From contig JABLUY010000038.1 of NCBI GenBank assembly GCA_013306675.1, positions 62,001-126,000 on the forward strand: a DNA stretch of 64,000 nucleotides, given 5' to 3'. Positions 28,901 to 36,772 of the stretch are shown in pieces. Position 1 is the stretch's first letter; each line of letters begins with the position of its first letter. The notes under the pieces were generated by a model. It was given only the letters and a program-made list of their open reading frames with translations. It searched no databases and was not told the origin of the DNA. The stretch comes from Thraustochytrium sp. TN22 (taxonomy: Eukaryota; Sar; Bigyra; Thraustochytrida; Thraustochytriidae). A program made the translations under genes and the position numbers.

Positions 28901-29255
28901 TGCTAGCCTCTACGTCCTCGCCGAACAGGACGAGGCCAATTTTGCTCTTGGGGTTCCTCAGCAGAGTGCACGCGAGGTGCTGGATCGTCTCCACGCCGTC
29001 TGTGTAGAGCCAGGGCCGGGAGACACCCTCCTTGACGTCGAGAGCCACGATCACCTTTCGTACGGGCGCCGTGTCGCACCCGGGCCCGTCCACGTCTTGG
29101 CAAAGGTCTGCGAATTCGCTCATGGACCTCGTCCCAGGTACCACGAAGCCGCCATCCTCCTCCATCTTCACCCCCGCCTCCGCGCTGCCCGCGACAGCGA
29201 CCAGCACGCCGACTGCCAGCGCTAGCGCTGTCCTAGCCATTGGCTTACGCGCCAT
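25917..29255 (-). CDS. Secreted protein with four tandem von Willebrand A-like domains
   Basis: Protein of 1112 residues. A signal peptide occupies about residues 1-27 (LALAVGVLVAVAGSAEA). Four vWA-like units follow. Unit 1 (about 66-250) has a degenerate metal site (IVALDVKEG). Unit 2 (about 395-580) has an intact MIDAS start, DGSSS at 402. Unit 3 (about 686-870) has DTSAS at 692. Unit 4 (about 927-1112) has a divergent AIDDT. Units 1-3 repeat a core where a Cys-Cys pair precedes a helix (GCCSPLAEAL, ACCSPLAYAL, ACCLVEGESALAEAL), so they arose by internal duplication and probably form matching disulfides. An acidic linker lies near 325-375. No membrane anchor is visible. An extracellular adhesion or matrix role is inferred. 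The start is the ATG at 29255, the first that gives a signal peptide. Convergent with the EF-hand gene. Confidence 0.87.
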   Translation of the reverse strand: MARKPMARTALALAVGVLVAVAGSAEAGVKMEEDGGFVVPGTRSMSEFADLCQDVDGPGCDTAPVRKVIVALDVKEGVSRPWLYTDGVETIQHLACTLLRNPKSKIGLVLFGEDVEASIPLAAYSPAQWAGRVDSRVRGDIDLAHGCCSPLAEALELARDMLMAEIATLGEDEANDEEELIIVISDGNVAPNLRFDTYTGTAYLASEYSKDAYRMQVVPDVAHAIKRQGMDILFLAPRGADKAWILGGVEDYCVEDECFSMKDSHFPVVSSPYAAFAMFPDADFDAEERMSSWGEPAALASDVLARLCKEGDEYAEVEEELVLNDEAQREAGEEQNGGAEDPVEYSGEAQGDGYEVRIFEPDGTEAAKRWGDAPDARRRASAEDAVAETCGDAPRDLVVLVDGSSSMDPRTFYSNVLEVARTALLAAQGGSDQAQTQLLVLGEELEEVIPLEVNDADDIEDAIAMLRDQQTVAFACCSPLAYALDSIRKNLALRGQAAHEAVVLVVGDGMPYQNVRLPQRYEHLTQESLERAAYVTRAVPEAAQRLKQEAGAVLAFVGFPDRNGAPADADYFTRAALTRRVCATSSADCYVQEVVIASEPSAAFVKSFTKGAAAELASFLANGLRAIVCDAKATPGAVAAESAATKAANQVGAARGSARSVVTRKEVDLALAGLKAPGTLGAAARDLMVLVDTSASVDATVLHESLLPYVLQLARSVSPAQGSQFGVLLFDGVVGARLPLAERPLYETLTGAYGLLQEYACCLVEGESALAEALREARSELGKSAHLGENEQIVVVLTASNPGRPSHWSARYSEDSQARYMGRSVPLEARALMEAGVRVVVAGGPVHDGTLKVNRAYYSGTLASEYEFCSSDGRCFVYQGSVASADSFTLLDAWDASNFDGKLVPLLRQGTPTPTRAPAEVSAGQVTMAHFLFAIDDTVTHKEHLEQLEALRAAQQRLAAHDAAGVRVSLVSSSCFGGASVFLTEGDAAGLATLLDGFEGEEPLELAPSAAYRCASPMFIHAKVLADGLNLQTTSLTLVYLTSSSGTITDQASAEESSRRLPHWHANLRLMALAGDGGSMTTELASLGVATVHSVGGLLAQLEATMAQSVAA

Positions 29256-30176
29256 CGTGCTCGCGCGTCTTGCCGCGCTCACGAGCTCCAGGCGATCGGG
29301 GGAGCCAGGTCTGCGCGCTGCAACAGGCAGGCCAGGCCACCAAGCGTGGCGCGCTCGGCGGGACTTCGGCTCCTTGTAACTAAACCCAGGCTGCCAAGCG
29401 TGGGCGGGCAATGCACAGCAACCAACTGGAAGGCAACCGGAGAAAGGGCGAGGCGAGACCGAACGAAGCGTCCTCCGCAACAACCAGACACGGCTGCCGC
29501 GAATTGCAGCTAACTCTGCTAACGGAGGCCTCAGCGTCGCGGCACAACTTGGCTCGAAACAACGCGGCCTATGCCTAGCTCGAAGTTTCAAGACGTGCGC
29601 GTGCCTTGCAGAAACAGGGGAAGCCGTGGCGGCGCGGCATCCCACTGCCGCTGCACTAGCACGAACACAATGCCGTTGCACGCCGCGGTGCGCGTTGCGC
29701 GTCTCTAACGGCTTAACCGCTCCTGTCGCGGCCTATTACCACCGTGCACGACTTCAACAGATGCAGGATCGGCTTTTGCTCCTAGCTAGCTGGCCGCCTG
29801 TCCTCCGCCAGACCCGCAAGCCGCACGCCGCCGCCGCCGTCCTTGCGATCGCGCGGAGAGAGAGAGAGAGGTAGGTGCCTGCGGCGCGCCGCCGCCCCGC
29901 GCCGCTCGCGGCCGTCTGGGCTGCCTCGAGCGGCGCGAGGGCCCGTACAAGGGAGACACATCACGAAGATGCGCGCACCGCTCACCGCTCGCGAGCGGGC
30001 GGGGCGCGCGTGTACGCGTGCGAGCAAGCGAGCGAGCGCGCGGGCGGGCGGGCGGGTGGGCTAGCCTGGACAGTGAAGATGGCAGGAACCGCCGCCACCA
30101 CGGAGTCCGTTCCCGTGCGCATAGATAGAAGAGCTGACGGACGGTCGATCATGGCGCAGCACCAGCAAGCAGGAAC
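29256..30176. promoter_or_regulatory. Divergent upstream region of the vWA and cytidylyltransferase genes
   Basis: About 920 bp between oppositely directed starts. There is a GA run (29856-29869), and GAGCGAGCGCGCGGGC-type repeats lie near 30025-30060. A GGACAGTGA motif near 30069 lies about 110 bp before the cytidylyltransferase start. No gene is recognised. Confidence 0.4.
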
Positions 30177-30921
30177 ATGGGCAAGGTCGTCGCGGTCTCG
30201 GGCTTCTTTGACCCGCTGCACTATGGCCACCTCGACTACCTGAAGCGGGCCAAGGCGCTTGCCAACGAGCGCAGCCCTGACGGCGATGGCACCCTCTTCG
30301 TGCTGGTCAACTCGGATGCGCAGGCGCGCATGAAGAAGTAGGTCGTTTTCTCGCGCCGCGCGTTGCGCTGCTCGAGGCCGCTGCAATGCTAACCTTCGAA
30401 ACCTTTGCGCGCTCGCCTGCTGATTTGCACAGGGGCAAGGAATTTATGCCAGTAAGTTGTACATGTGCGTGCAGACCGCACCGAACCCCTCGCTGACGCA
30501 TCCATGCTCTTTATGCACATTCGCATAATGCAGGCTGCTGAGCGTTGCAAAATGCTCCGCGCGCTCCGCTGTGTGGATGCCGTGATGGAGACGCCTGACG
30601 ACGATGAGACCGTGGTGCGCGGCATCAAGGCTGTCTCACCGGACATTTTCGCAATCGGCCTTGACGAGGGCCCCGAGTACATGAAGTCGGAGCGCGAGGC
30701 CTGCAAGGAATGTACGTGGCTTGAAACAACACACACGGGGAAAGATCTCGCGTTTCTCACCAAGAACCTTGACTGACGAGTGATTTGCACCTTGGCGCGC
30801 CTGCGCAGTGGACATTGAGGTTGTCATGCCCCTCGGCGCCCGCGTGCAGAGCTCCAGTTGGCTCATTGAGCGCGCGGCCCAGGCCAAGAAGGAGAAGGAG
30901 GCCGCCGAAGCGTCCAAGTGA
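30177..30921 (+). CDS. Cytidylyltransferase-like nucleotidyltransferase, four exons
   Basis: Small HxGH-type nucleotidyltransferase (156 residues), nearest to glycerol-3-phosphate/ethanolamine-phosphate cytidylyltransferases, which make CDP-linked lipid precursors. Exons are 30177-30337, 30433-30451, 30534-30711 and 30809-30921. Introns are 95, 82 and 97 bp, with donors GTAGGT, GTAAGT and GTACGT and CAG acceptors. Exon 2 is only 19 nt. Splicing yields the expected KGKEFMPAAERCKMLRALRC. Motifs are FDPLHYGHLDYLKRAK (HxGH at residues 15-18), VNSD and a C-terminal SSWLIERA in the place of the family's STS/SSW-type motif. The Lys-rich end (KKEKEAAEASK) is short. Substrate could be glycerol 3-phosphate, phosphoethanolamine or another phosphate; length argues for a single-domain enzyme. 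Convergent with the TRAPPC10 gene, 244 bp away. Confidence 0.92.
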
Positions 30922-31165
30922 TTGGATCACAGTGTCGGTCTGCAGGATATGTAAGATGACACGCGCTCAGCACCGTGACGCTCTTCTCCATAGCGTGTCC
31001 AGCGCGACTCCGGAAGGCAGGACAAACGAGTTGAGGTAGCGATCTTAACTAAACCTGGAACGACCCCTTACGCTGTTTCTGTTCTACTCTCCCTTACGAG
31101 CAAGAGAAAGAAAGAAGAGAATCATCAGAGAGCGAGCGCGCTCCTCGCTCTAACTATAGAGCTAG

Positions 31166-34100
31166 CTAACTGGCGTCAGACACGTGCACAAAGGAGCGTG
31201 GGCCAAGCTCCGTGGACTCAAAATTGAGGACCTCGAGGACGGGAAAAGAGAGCTCGCCAGCCTGCAGCGGGATAAACTCGCAAATCACGGCGTCCTGGGC
31301 TGCCAGGTCGACGTGACCGCGCTCCGTGCCGACGATCATCCACAGTGTCGGGTCGAAGGCGAGCAAAAAGTGCACCTGCAAGGGAGCATCGGCGGCTATA
31401 GCGCCAGTGGGCACCTGCTGCCCAGGGACGCTGGACCGGCGCAGACGCCGGCTCGAATGGCGCTTTCGGAGCGGGCTCGCCGACACGTCAATGAGCTCCT
31501 TGGACTCGGCGAAGACACTTTCCACGCGCACAGTCTTGTCCGCGTTGGGCTTGCCCAACTTGTACACGAAGGTGGCCGTAGAACCCAGGTGCACCGCGTC
31601 CGTGTTGGTGCAGGTCGACTGCACCGTGAGGCATCGCCGATCCACTTCCTGGCGGAAAGCCACGACGCGTTCAAAGAACCCGCCGCTGCTCCCCGCTTTC
31701 GTCTTCGCCGCGCCCGCGGCCCGATAGCGCGCGGCAAAGAGAAGGCGGTGCATGGCAACGGCCTCGTCCTGCGGCAGCGGCGCAGAAGAAAAGGTCATGT
31801 GCAGCTCGTGGCCGGGCGCCACCTCATCTGCGTCGCGCCGCGCGCTGATACGCTCTAGCACTACCATGCTGTCCTTCTCGAGCGAGAGCGCCGGGTCCTG
31901 GAGCGCCACCGCAAACGGCAGGTTGTTGCGCAGCGTCAGCTGCAGCCAGACGCGGCCTGCGCGGAAGCGCACGCACTGCGAGACCTCGAAGGGAGCACCG
32001 TAGCGCAACTTGACGCGCTCCGTCTGCTCCAAAATCACCTCGTGCGCGTGCCCAGTGACATCCTGCTCGCGCAGCGTCGTGCGAAGGTCGACTTTGAGAT
32101 CCCACATGTTTGGGAGCGAGGAGTCGTTCCGCTTGATGCCCTTGCGCCGCAGAATCTGCATGTCAGCCTTATTGGGCAGCAGGAGGCAGTCGACCTCCTT
32201 GGAGTGCCGAGAGCGCAGGTCCACGGAGAAGGTGAGCGTCTTGCCCGCATCCAGACCGCCCAGGTCCGCGGCCGCGCGCGCCGCCGCGGTGTCGCTGCTC
32301 ACCTGCAGCGGCATGTCCTCTAGGCCGGTTTCACCGCCAAAGTCTACCTCCGCGTGCACCCCGGCAACTGTCGGGTATCGCGCGAGGTCCGCGGGCCGCA
32401 GGCGCAGTTCCACCTGGACCTGGCGGCCCTGCTCGTCGTCGAGCGGCACGAAGCCGCCCGCCGGCCGGATGACCTCGACGGTGAAGAGCGAGGGCATGCG
32501 CGAGAGCTCGACGCGCATGGGCCGCGCGACCGCCAGCGACGAGATGTCCACCGGGTGTACGAGGCGAAAATGCTCGCCACGTTGGAAGACCACGCGGTCC
32601 ACCTCGTAGGAGCCAGGCGTCAGCAATCGGCCCTCGCCGTCCACGGGCGGCGCCACCACCACAACCCCCTGCGGGCCGGGCCGGACCTCAACGTCCGCGG
32701 CCTCGAAGTAGTGCGCGCGGCCGCCAGCCCGGAAGGCCGGTGGCGTGAGGTCTGCGTTGCTCATGCGGCTGCTAATGCTGACGCGACGCAGCGCAGCCGG
32801 GTCCATGCGCAGCGGCTTGTATGGCTCGAACTTGAGGCCCTCCGCCAGCGCGTCCGAACCGCTGGCGGAATCGACAGCCACGGATGGCTTGATGAGGTTT
32901 TCCGCGCCATTCTCATCGTCGTCGTCGTCGTCATCGACCTCCGGCACCGCAGTGTCCTCGGAGTCGGACGTGAGAACGTCGGTCTCGACGTCGCGCACCG
33001 TCTTGAAGTCGCCCTCCTCGAGGCGGTGCGGCAGGCCTGCAGTTTCAGATGACCGGTAGTGCACCAGCTTGTTCATCAGCGCACCAGTATCGGGAATGGA
33101 TCGTAAGCGCAGGCTCGACCGCGCCGACGTGCGCTTTAAGCGCACGTAGACACGGGAAAAGGTCACCGAGTCCGGAAGCGCGCTGTGCACCTCAAGTCGA
33201 AGGCTGAGCGGCTCGCCGCAGCGGCGCACAAGGACGTTGCTGGGGGCGCGTCGCTGGCCCGGCGTCGCCGCGGCGCCCTGGGCCTCTTCGGCCCAGCCCA
33301 GCGACCAGCGCAGAAGCGGCAGCCGCCCCCCCGAGAGTCGCAGCTCGCCCGTGAGCCGGTCAATGCTCTCGAGCGCCAGCGCCAGACCGGCGCGGCGCTG
33401 CTCAGCGCGCGCCTCGCCGAGGCAGACCACGCGCAGGGCCTCGCGCACGGCGTGCTCGGTCTGGTCGCAGCGTGTTGCCACCTGCGCGGTCAGCAAGCCA
33501 AGCTCGCCGCGCAGCTGCGGCCACGGCCTGACGAGGTCCACCAGCTCGTGGTCCTCGGTGATGTCGTCCACGACCCGGCGCGCGTCGGCCGTGGCGCCGT
33601 GAGATAGCAGGACCGCGGCGCGGCGCAGGTCGAGGCGAAAGGCGGCGCGGTGCCGCCCTGCCAGCTGCATGTAGGCGGCGCGGCTCTGCAGCAGGTGCGC
33701 ATAAAACTCGCAGCCGATGCGCTGGTGCTGCAGCGCTCCGGTCACGCCGCGCGGCACCCAGCGCAGCACGCCCTCAGACACCGGCGCCGCGGCGTCTGGC
33801 GCTGACAGGTATGCTGGAAGACGCCGGATCCAAGCCAGCAGGCCCCACACGCGCGAAGGCAGCTCGGACCTGGCGCTGGCGTCCGTGCCCTGCGCCGTGC
33901 AGGCATCCGCTACGAGGCGCTCGAAGCTAGAGAGAGCCAGACCCACCAGCTCGCTTTGATACAGCAGGACGTCGGGCGATGCGTCGGCCTCCTCCTCACC
34001 CGAGGCGGTGGCGGCCCGCGCCGCGTGGCCGGCGCAGACCAGCTCCAGGCTCGCGATCATTGTCCAGCTGAGTGCGATAGCCCGGCCGTCGCGTGCATCC

Positions 34101-36112
34101 GGCTCGCCGCTGTCACCGCCGCCGTCGCTAGGCCACTCGCTCGCGGCGCGCAACAGGTCGCGCGAGAAGGTCGTGACAAAGTGTAGGCCGCGCCGCAGCG
34201 CCTCATCCGGCCGGTGCACGGCCAGCAGGAGCAGCGTGGACCGTACGAAGAGATACATCCGGATCTCCAGGAGCGCGCAGGCGCCCTTGTAGATGTGATC
34301 CCGGTACGCCTTGCGGTGCGGGTCCAGAAGGTAGCAGGGCACGGGTGGGAGACGACGCTTCTTCTTGTTGGCAGGCGCCGAGGTTGCTGTGGCGGTCGAG
34401 GTGGACGAGGTCAGCGAAGCCGAGGACGCGTTGTGCAAGCTCCGTGACCCGGCCGGGAGAGGCGGCGCCTCGACGCCGAAGGTGTCGTTGTCAAAGTCCT
34501 CGGACGTGATGGTCTTGGCGCTTGCGGGGGCAGACATGGCCGCACGGTTGCGCTCCGGGTTTGATGGCGTTGCCGGCGCCGTATCCGCCGTGTTCGCGCT
34601 CTTGTCGTCCCCGTTGCGGGCGCCGGCGCCGGCGCCGGCGCCGGCGAGACTTTTACGCGACGTGACTCGCCCGCTCCTGGGCGCGCCGCTGGAGCCGGTC
34701 AGCGTCGCGGCCGAGGCCTCGCCCTCGGCGGGCTGCGAGGCGTCCGTGTAGACGCTCCGCTCCGCGAGCGAGTCGGTTCGTCGCTTGCGCGTGTCGATGC
34801 GCGCGCCGCCGCTCGGCCCAAAGGATAGCGCGCCGGCGAGGCGGCGCGTGAGGCGCGCCGCGACGACCTTGCTCTGGCCCAGGAGTTGCGCGACGCCTTC
34901 AAGGCCGAGCGGCGCCTCCGGCGACGGCGCCGCGGGCTCGCCGTTAGCGGCGGACAGGGCGGCGCGCTTGGCCTCGGCCTTGAGCGGCGCGCTCGCGCCG
35001 GATCCGAGACCGGCCGGGCCAAAGAGCAGCTGGCGCTGGACCTGCGCGCGAAAGAGGTCGATGCGCAGGTTGTTGGTGGCGCGCTTTGACTCGAGGTCGC
35101 CCTCGATCATATTCTCAAATTGCATGGAGAGGCTGTCCAGCACACGCAGAGCATCAAAGACCTGGCCCAGCTGCAGCCAGGTAAAGGCGAGGTTCTCCTT
35201 GACGATGAGGTAAGTGCCGTAGTTCCAGCCAGGCACGTCAATCTGCTCCTCAAGTTTAATGACCTGGTCCTCGAATTTACGGCAGCGCAGCTCAAAGGCG
35301 GCCGTAATGGCCCGCATGGAGAGCGACATGAGCTCGGCCCACTCGCCGTCGCCCGTGGCGGCGCCGTGCGCCCCAGCACTCGCACCACTGCCATCGGCTG
35401 CGCCCGGATCAAACTCCTGCTGGAAAACGGAGATGCGCGCGCAACGCTCCTCCTTGCCCTCGTTGACATCGCCGCGGATGCGGTCGAAGATCTTGCGGGC
35501 CGCGAGGTTGGACTTGTCGGCGTCGGCCGCGCGGTAGAGCTGCGGCGCGTAGATGACCAGAAACTCGGTCTTGCTCAGCCCGTTCGAGATGTGCTGCACC
35601 TCGCTAATCCAGGCACGCAGCCGCTGACGCACGGCGGCGCGATAGTCCTCTTGGCTCTCGCACTTGACCAGGTACACGTGCAGGTAGGGGATCTTGTAGG
35701 CGTCCAGTGGCGAGGTGGCGTGGTACGAGAGGTACCTGTGCTGCGGGCCGATGATCTCCACCTGCAGCCGGCGCAGCACGCGCCCGCCCCACGGGTGTTC
35801 CACGCGGCGCAGCCTGCGCAGGAACTCGCCCTCGAGCGCTGGCCACAGGCCGTCCGGATCGTGCACGCAGATGGCCGCGCGCGCCACGCACGACAGCGGA
35901 TGTGGCAGCACATACACGTCGCGCGCCTCCAGGCACGCCGCCCACTGCCGTACGCCGCCCTCCTCGCCCTCCTGCGCCGGCTGCGCCGCGCCGCCGTCGC
36001 CGCCGTCGCCGTCGCCGTCCTCCTGCGCCTCGCGCCGCAGTCCGCCGTGCACCACGAAGAGGGCCGCGGCGCTGGCCAGCGCCTCCGCGCGCGCCTCGGC
36101 CGCCTCCACCAT
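31166..36112 (-). CDS. TRAPPC10: TRAPP complex subunit TRAPPC10/Trs130-like
   Basis: Protein of 1648 residues, probably the TRAPPII-specific subunit that helps activate Rab GTPases at the Golgi. The N-terminal third is the most conserved. It shows WGGRVLRRLQVEIIGPQHR and YLHVYLVKCESQEDYR. It also has the pattern of an acidic coiled segment followed by PGWNYGTYLIVKENLAF, which lines up with the PGWNF-type motif of TRAPPC10. The central part (about 440-680) is Ala/Ser/Pro-rich and variable. The C-terminal part (about 990-1640) is beta-rich with repeated immunoglobulin-like patterns, as in TRAPPC10. An Asp run (about 1060-1070) is present. The gene is a single open frame with no need for introns. 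The start is the ATG at 36112; a longer frame upstream is GC-rich leader. Confidence 0.84.
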   Translation of the reverse strand: MVEAAEARAEALASAAALFVVHGGLRREAQEDGDGDGGDGGAAQPAQEGEEGGVRQWAACLEARDVYVLPHPLSCVARAAICVHDPDGLWPALEGEFLRRLRRVEHPWGGRVLRRLQVEIIGPQHRYLSYHATSPLDAYKIPYLHVYLVKCESQEDYRAAVRQRLRAWISEVQHISNGLSKTEFLVIYAPQLYRAADADKSNLAARKIFDRIRGDVNEGKEERCARISVFQQEFDPGAADGSGASAGAHGAATGDGEWAELMSLSMRAITAAFELRCRKFEDQVIKLEEQIDVPGWNYGTYLIVKENLAFTWLQLGQVFDALRVLDSLSMQFENMIEGDLESKRATNNLRIDLFRAQVQRQLLFGPAGLGSGASAPLKAEAKRAALSAANGEPAAPSPEAPLGLEGVAQLLGQSKVVAARLTRRLAGALSFGPSGGARIDTRKRRTDSLAERSVYTDASQPAEGEASAATLTGSSGAPRSGRVTSRKSLAGAGAGAGARNGDDKSANTADTAPATPSNPERNRAAMSAPASAKTITSEDFDNDTFGVEAPPLPAGSRSLHNASSASLTSSTSTATATSAPANKKKRRLPPVPCYLLDPHRKAYRDHIYKGACALLEIRMYLFVRSTLLLLAVHRPDEALRRGLHFVTTFSRDLLRAASEWPSDGGGDSGEPDARDGRAIALSWTMIASLELVCAGHAARAATASGEEEADASPDVLLYQSELVGLALSSFERLVADACTAQGTDASARSELPSRVWGLLAWIRRLPAYLSAPDAAAPVSEGVLRWVPRGVTGALQHQRIGCEFYAHLLQSRAAYMQLAGRHRAAFRLDLRRAAVLLSHGATADARRVVDDITEDHELVDLVRPWPQLRGELGLLTAQVATRCDQTEHAVREALRVVCLGEARAEQRRAGLALALESIDRLTGELRLSGGRLPLLRWSLGWAEEAQGAAATPGQRRAPSNVLVRRCGEPLSLRLEVHSALPDSVTFSRVYVRLKRTSARSSLRLRSIPDTGALMNKLVHYRSSETAGLPHRLEEGDFKTVRDVETDVLTSDSEDTAVPEVDDDDDDDENGAENLIKPSVAVDSASGSDALAEGLKFEPYKPLRMDPAALRRVSISSRMSNADLTPPAFRAGGRAHYFEAADVEVRPGPQGVVVVAPPVDGEGRLLTPGSYEVDRVVFQRGEHFRLVHPVDISSLAVARPMRVELSRMPSLFTVEVIRPAGGFVPLDDEQGRQVQVELRLRPADLARYPTVAGVHAEVDFGGETGLEDMPLQVSSDTAAARAAADLGGLDAGKTLTFSVDLRSRHSKEVDCLLLPNKADMQILRRKGIKRNDSSLPNMWDLKVDLRTTLREQDVTGHAHEVILEQTERVKLRYGAPFEVSQCVRFRAGRVWLQLTLRNNLPFAVALQDPALSLEKDSMVVLERISARRDADEVAPGHELHMTFSSAPLPQDEAVAMHRLLFAARYRAAGAAKTKAGSSGGFFERVVAFRQEVDRRCLTVQSTCTNTDAVHLGSTATFVYKLGKPNADKTVRVESVFAESKELIDVSASPLRKRHSSRRLRRSSVPGQQVPTGAIAADAPLQVHFLLAFDPTLWMIVGTERGHVDLAAQDAVICEFIPLQAGELSFPVLEVLNFESTELGPRSFVHVSDAS

Positions 36113-36772
36113 CGTGCCGCCGCCGCGCCGCCGCGCCGCGCCGCGCCGCGCCGCGCCGCGCCGCAGGCGGTTTGGACTAGGCAGTGATGATGAACGCGCC
36201 ACCGACCGCGGCGATCCGGCGCGCGAGCGCGCGCTGTGCGCTCGCCCGCGCGCGGCCGAGCGCACAGCGCTCGCTCGCGTGGCCCCATTGCGGCCGTTTC
36301 GCGCGTGCTCGACCGCCGCGCCGAGCCCAGCCCGACCCACCCACCCCGCCTCCTGCCGCTACGAGCCCGCCGCGAGCGGGCAGACGGGCGACCGCGGCCG
36401 CCTCCAGACTGCTTGCTTGCTTGCTTGCTCGCTCGCCCGCTCGCTCGCTCGCTCGCTCGCCGGGCGTCGCGAGGCTCGGCGCCGCGGACTCGCTCGCCAA
36501 GAACTGCATTGCGCACGAAGGGAGCAGAGAGACAGAGCTGGACAGGCACGCGGACAGGCAGCGAGAAGGCAGGCACGACAGCGTGCGCGAGGAGGACCCG
36601 GAGGAACTCCGCTAGCCTGCCTGCCTGCCTAGCCTAGCCTGCCTGCCTGGCTGACCGTGAGAAAGACGCTCGATCCGCGCAGGCAGCCGAGCAGCAGAGC
36701 GAGTTCCTCTTGCTCGTGCAGATCGCGGAGAAGCGCCAGGGGGGCGCCGTGGACCTGGAGCGGATTGGCAGA
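36113..36772. promoter_or_regulatory. Divergent region between TRAPPC10 and kinesin genes
   Basis: About 660 bp with CCGCGC arrays next to TRAPPC10 (36120-36165), (GCTT)n/(GCTC)n near 36410-36465 and (GCCT)n near 36615-36655. The frame leading into the kinesin start is open from just after a stop at about 36636 and reads like protein (for example EQQSEFLLLVQIAEKR). An unrecognised upstream coding exon of the kinesin gene is therefore possible. Confidence 0.4.
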
